Below are positions 61,432 through 64,000 of a stretch of 64,000 nt of DNA, piece by piece. Source of the stretch: Flavobacterium aquicola. GTDB taxonomy: Bacteria; Bacteroidota; Bacteroidia; Flavobacteriales; Flavobacteriaceae. The stretch is from contig NZ_QUNI01000002.1 of NCBI RefSeq assembly GCF_003385115.1, positions 310,001-374,000 of the forward strand, read 5' to 3'. Made by a program: the position numbers and the translations under genes. Position 1 is the first letter of the stretch. Each line of letters starts with the position of its first letter. The notes under the pieces were generated by a model. It was not told the DNA's origin. It saw only the letters and a list, made by a program, of their open reading frames with translations, and made no database searches.

Positions 61432-62211
61432 ATGAAAAAAATCACTTTTCTCTTAGCAAATCTGTTCTTTATTTCGGCCCTAATTTCTTGTAATGAAAAA
61501 AAAATGACTGAGGTTGTAGAAGTTCCATTACCAACAGTACAGGAAAAAATAAAAATTGGCAATCCAAATGATGTAAAAGCAGCCGAAGGTTCTTTTCAAA
61601 TGGAAAAAATTGCTTTTGGATATGATGCTTTGGCTCCAGATATTTCTGCTTTAACATTAGAGTCACATTATGGAAAGAATTATTTATCTTTTACTAATAA
61701 CTTAAACAAAGCAGTTTTAGGTACAAAATTCGAAAATCTTACCATAGAAGAATTACTAAAAACATTAGATATTAATGATGCTTTAATTCGCAATAATGCT
61801 GGCGGATACTATAATCACAGTCTATACTTTAAAACTATCTCACCAAAAGCTGGAGGAGAAGCAATAGATACATTAGCATCAAGCATCAATAAAGACTTTG
61901 GCTCTTTTTCTAATTTCAAAACCCTATTTAAAGAAACTGCTGTAAAGCAATTTGGATCAGGATGGGTTTGGCTGGTAGTTGATAAAACTGGCGTGCTACA
62001 AATAACAACTACGCAAAATCAAGATAATCCATTAATGACATATGCACCTGTTGTTGGATTTCACGGAACTCCTATTTTAGGAATTGATCTTTGGGAACAT
62101 GCTTATTTTTTAGATCATCAGTACAAAAAGAAAAATTATATTGATGCTTTTTTCAATGTTGTAAACTGGCAGAAAGTAAACGAAAATTACACAGCGACTT
62201 TTAAAAAATAA
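61432..62211 (+). CDS. Fe/Mn superoxide dismutase, lipoprotein form
   Basis: This 259-residue superoxide dismutase removes superoxide outside the cytoplasm. It has a lipoprotein signal with a Cys in ALISCNEKK (about residue 20), so it is probably membrane-anchored on the periplasmic side. Metal-binding regions of the Fe/Mn family are visible: the His in ESHYGKNYLSF, the His in YYNHSLYF, and Asp and His in GIDLWEHAYFLDHQY (the DxWEHAYxxDxxN region). The extra N-terminal 45 residues are the lipoprotein part and a linker. It follows ACBP by 13 bases and is closed by a terminator. Confidence 0.93.
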   Translation: MKKITFLLANLFFISALISCNEKKMTEVVEVPLPTVQEKIKIGNPNDVKAAEGSFQMEKIAFGYDALAPDISALTLESHYGKNYLSFTNNLNKAVLGTKFENLTIEELLKTLDINDALIRNNAGGYYNHSLYFKTISPKAGGEAIDTLASSINKDFGSFSNFKTLFKETAVKQFGSGWVWLVVDKTGVLQITTTQNQDNPLMTYAPVVGFHGTPILGIDLWEHAYFLDHQYKKKNYIDAFFNVVNWQKVNENYTATFKK

Positions 62212-62254
62212 CAAACAATAATAGAAAAGCTTAGACAATCAAATCAAAAATGTT

Positions 62255-62285
62255 AAAAGATCTCTCATTGAGATCTTTTTTTTTG
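62255..62285 (+). terminator. Terminator after the superoxide dismutase gene
   Basis: A 10-bp stem (aaaagatctc / gagatctttt, loop tcatt) is followed by further T residues. Confidence 0.88.
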
Positions 62286-62408
62286 TTTATTAATCTTGTT
62301 TTTTGTTAAAATTAATTGAAAAATATATTTTTAAACAAAAACAATGTCAAAAAGAATCTTAAATTAGTTAAACACTGATAATGTATGAGTTATAGAAATT
62401 TTACAAAG

Positions 62409-62416
62409 TAATTTTG
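62409..62416 (+). promoter_or_regulatory. -7 box of the LVIVD lipoprotein gene
   Basis: TAATTTTG matches TAnnTTTG, 21 bases before the start at 62437. Confidence 0.6.
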
Positions 62417-62436
62417 CACTTCCAAAAAAAAACAAA

Positions 62437-64000
62437 ATGAAAAAGAATCTTTTTACAATATGTTTACTTACTGTTGTGTTATTTCAAGCCTGTCAATCAG
62501 ATGATATATCTAACAGCAATACTACAGAAGAATCAAAAGTACTTTTAAATTCAAATTCCACAGAATTATCTAACCGCATGGATCATTCAAATTCTGGTGT
62601 TATAACATTAAAAACATCAAAATTAACATCCAGAAATGCTGCCTCACAAGGTGCAGATAATTTCCCAATGTCATTATTAGCTGAAGTAAACCCTCCAATA
62701 TATGAAGGAAAAAAACTTACTGCAACTCATGTCGACGTAAAAGACAATTATGTATATGTTTCATACAATACACAGGGAGAAACTTACCTAGGAGGAATAG
62801 ATGTGATTGATGTTTCACAGCCAAATAATCCTAAATTAGTAGTGCAGGCGATTTTACCAAATACTGATATCAGCACTGTACTATATAATAATGGCACGCT
62901 TTTTATCTCTGGTGCTTCAAGCAGGGATGCTAATCCAGAATTGACTTCTTCAGCATTTGTAGCAAAAATGCCTCTGCAAAATGGATTGCTGACTAATAAT
63001 TATTCTCCAATTTCTTTAAATGGAAATGTTGGAACCGGTGTTGTTGCAGCAAATTCAAATTATTTCGCAATCTCTGGAAATAATGGTGTTTTAGCAAAAA
63101 TAAGTAACACTTCAAATATAATAAATACAGCTATTCCTGTTGCCGATTTAAGAGCTTTAGGTTATATCGACAACAAAGTAGTTGTTCTTAGCGGTACGGA
63201 AGGTGTAAAAATCTACAATGCCGATTCTATGACATTAATTTCTTCTATTAAAACTTCATCTGATGTTCCAGATGCGAAAAGAACAATTGATTTTCAAGGA
63301 ACAAATCTGCTAGTTGCTGACGGATACAGTGGTTTGAAAGTTTTTAGCTCAACTGGAAGTTTATTGCAAACATTCGGTTTACCAACAGGAATACCAGACG
63401 TAAATCAGGAAGATATTGTTACTAATGCAGTATCTGTAAATGGTGATTATGTATATAGCGCTAATGGCGGTGCTGGAATTGCTGTTTATAAAAACACCAA
63501 TAACAGCCTAACTTCTATCGGAAGCATCTTCTTGGGCGGTTCTGCTAATTATGTAAAAAGTGCGGGCGATTATATTTTTGTGGCTACAGGAACTGGAGGT
63601 TTAAAAATTATCAAAAAACTCTCGGCTTCTATTGACTGTACTAGTTTTCCAACATATAAAGGAGGAGATTGGCTAAATGTCAATTCAGGTGATAACTTCA
63701 GTTACCAAGGCTCGGCTTCATTACAGGGAATAAATGTAAATCAAAATTTAACGTTTTGCGGTTCACTTTCAGTTGCTCAAGGCCTAAACATCAATAGCGG
63801 CGGTATATTTACGATGAAAGGTTCTATGGCACAAGGTAATTACAACAATCCTTATTTATCTTTTAACGTAAATGGTACTTTAAAAATAGATGGAAGCGTC
63901 GTGATTTATGGTAATCTTATACTAAACAGCGGTGCACGTGTACAATTTTCTTCAGGTTCGTCTATTACTATTTATGGAAATGTGACTAAAAACAGTGGTG
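62437..64000 (+). CDS. LVIVD-repeat surface lipoprotein, 3' end outside the window
   Basis: The frame is open from ATG 62437 to the window edge (521 codons), so the gene is incomplete. It starts with a lipoprotein signal (MKKNLFTICLLTVVLFQAC, with Cys19 as the lipid site) and a polar Ser/Asn-rich linker. The following region has repeats of the LVIVD type (THVDVKDNYVYVSY..GGIDVIDVSQPNNPKLV; then YVYSANGGAGIAVYKN), which are proposed to form a beta-propeller. From about residue 410 the sequence becomes Asn/Gly/Ser-rich with beta-strand periodicity (LKIDGSVVIYGNLILNSGARV). The family occurs in surface proteins of Bacteroidota; the function is unknown. It has its own -7 box. Confidence 0.85.
   Translation, partial: MKKNLFTICLLTVVLFQACQSDDISNSNTTEESKVLLNSNSTELSNRMDHSNSGVITLKTSKLTSRNAASQGADNFPMSLLAEVNPPIYEGKKLTATHVDVKDNYVYVSYNTQGETYLGGIDVIDVSQPNNPKLVVQAILPNTDISTVLYNNGTLFISGASSRDANPELTSSAFVAKMPLQNGLLTNNYSPISLNGNVGTGVVAANSNYFAISGNNGVLAKISNTSNIINTAIPVADLRALGYIDNKVVVLSGTEGVKIYNADSMTLISSIKTSSDVPDAKRTIDFQGTNLLVADGYSGLKVFSSTGSLLQTFGLPTGIPDVNQEDIVTNAVSVNGDYVYSANGGAGIAVYKNTNNSLTSIGSIFLGGSANYVKSAGDYIFVATGTGGLKIIKKLSASIDCTSFPTYKGGDWLNVNSGDNFSYQGSASLQGINVNQNLTFCGSLSVAQGLNINSGGIFTMKGSMAQGNYNNPYLSFNVNGTLKIDGSVVIYGNLILNSGARVQFSSGSSITIYGNVTKNSG

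Noticed and set aside
1..64000. tRNA, rRNA or riboswitch genes
   Set aside because: No cloverleaf, conserved rRNA or known riboswitch core was recognised in the gaps by eye; a covariance-model scan would be needed to exclude weak cases.

Overview
The window is chromosomal DNA from a member of the Bacteroidota, most likely a Flavobacterium or close relative in the Flavobacteriaceae. Supporting signs are AT-rich intergenic DNA, promoter -7 boxes of the TAnnTTTG type rather than sigma70 boxes, weak or absent Shine-Dalgarno sequences, and flavobacterial families and gene orders (DUF4494, DUF2167, an OMP_b-brl_3-type receptor, and the rsfS-ftsH-LUD-cdsA-psd-ACBP run). I saw no tRNA, rRNA, CRISPR array or prophage. 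Gene functions below are read from motifs and remembered family features. No database search was run.

Layout. 0-2.6 kb: the 3' half of an RND efflux pump gene and its lipoprotein adaptor. 2.8-5.2 kb: an accessory patch with an AlbA/Schlafen-type protein, a RAYT (REP-associated tyrosine transposase) and a small membrane protein, with four REP-like palindromes between and beside them. 5.5-9.9 kb: zinc alcohol dehydrogenase, a cytochrome c, and a polysaccharide deacetylase/acetyltransferase pair. 9.9-11 kb: a gene-poor stretch with at least two decayed gene remnants. 11-12.9 kb: GapN-type aldehyde dehydrogenase and a single-domain rhodanese. 13.1-17.9 kb: an apparent sulfur-handling locus (Crp/Fnr regulator, TauE/SafE exporter, persulfide-dioxygenase/rhodanese fusion, TPMT-like methyltransferase, two small Cys-containing proteins, thioredoxin). 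18-23.2 kb: two paralogous cytoplasmic PAS hybrid histidine kinases. 24.2-28.9 kb: a TetR-controlled TolC/EmrA/EmrB-type export operon with a clear tandem operator. 29.6-43.9 kb: outer-membrane receptor, serine hydrolase, acetyltransferases, MFS carrier, adenosine-deaminase-like enzyme, DUF2167 protein, ABC ATPase and an SPFH protein. 44-48.6 kb: rluD, a PASTA protein, ddl, a TMEM175-type channel, coaD and a PhnA-like protein. 48.7-54 kb: SulP transporter, DbpA-like RNA helicase and a BamA/TamA-type barrel. 54-62.2 kb: Nudix, pyrE, birA, rsfS, ftsH, LUD, cdsA, psd, an acyl-CoA-binding protein and a lipoprotein superoxide dismutase. The window ends inside a large LVIVD-type surface lipoprotein.

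How the genes work together. The clearest functional units are the sulfur/persulfide locus, the TetR-TolC-EmrAB efflux operon, and the ribosome/membrane-maintenance block rsfS-ftsH-LUD-cdsA-psd. The intergenic DNA is unusually rich in repeats: REP-like palindromes linked to the RAYT; an interspersed element that begins tagccccgat, ends near agcggga and has a variable internal hairpin (four or five copies); several families of long inverted repeats; low-complexity tracts placed directly after stop codons; and a 21-bp minisatellite with seven units. The best leads for something undescribed are the REP/RAYT module, the interspersed hairpin element, the small Cys-rich proteins of the sulfur locus, two orphan terminators that may end small RNAs, and the palindromic leader of ddl.
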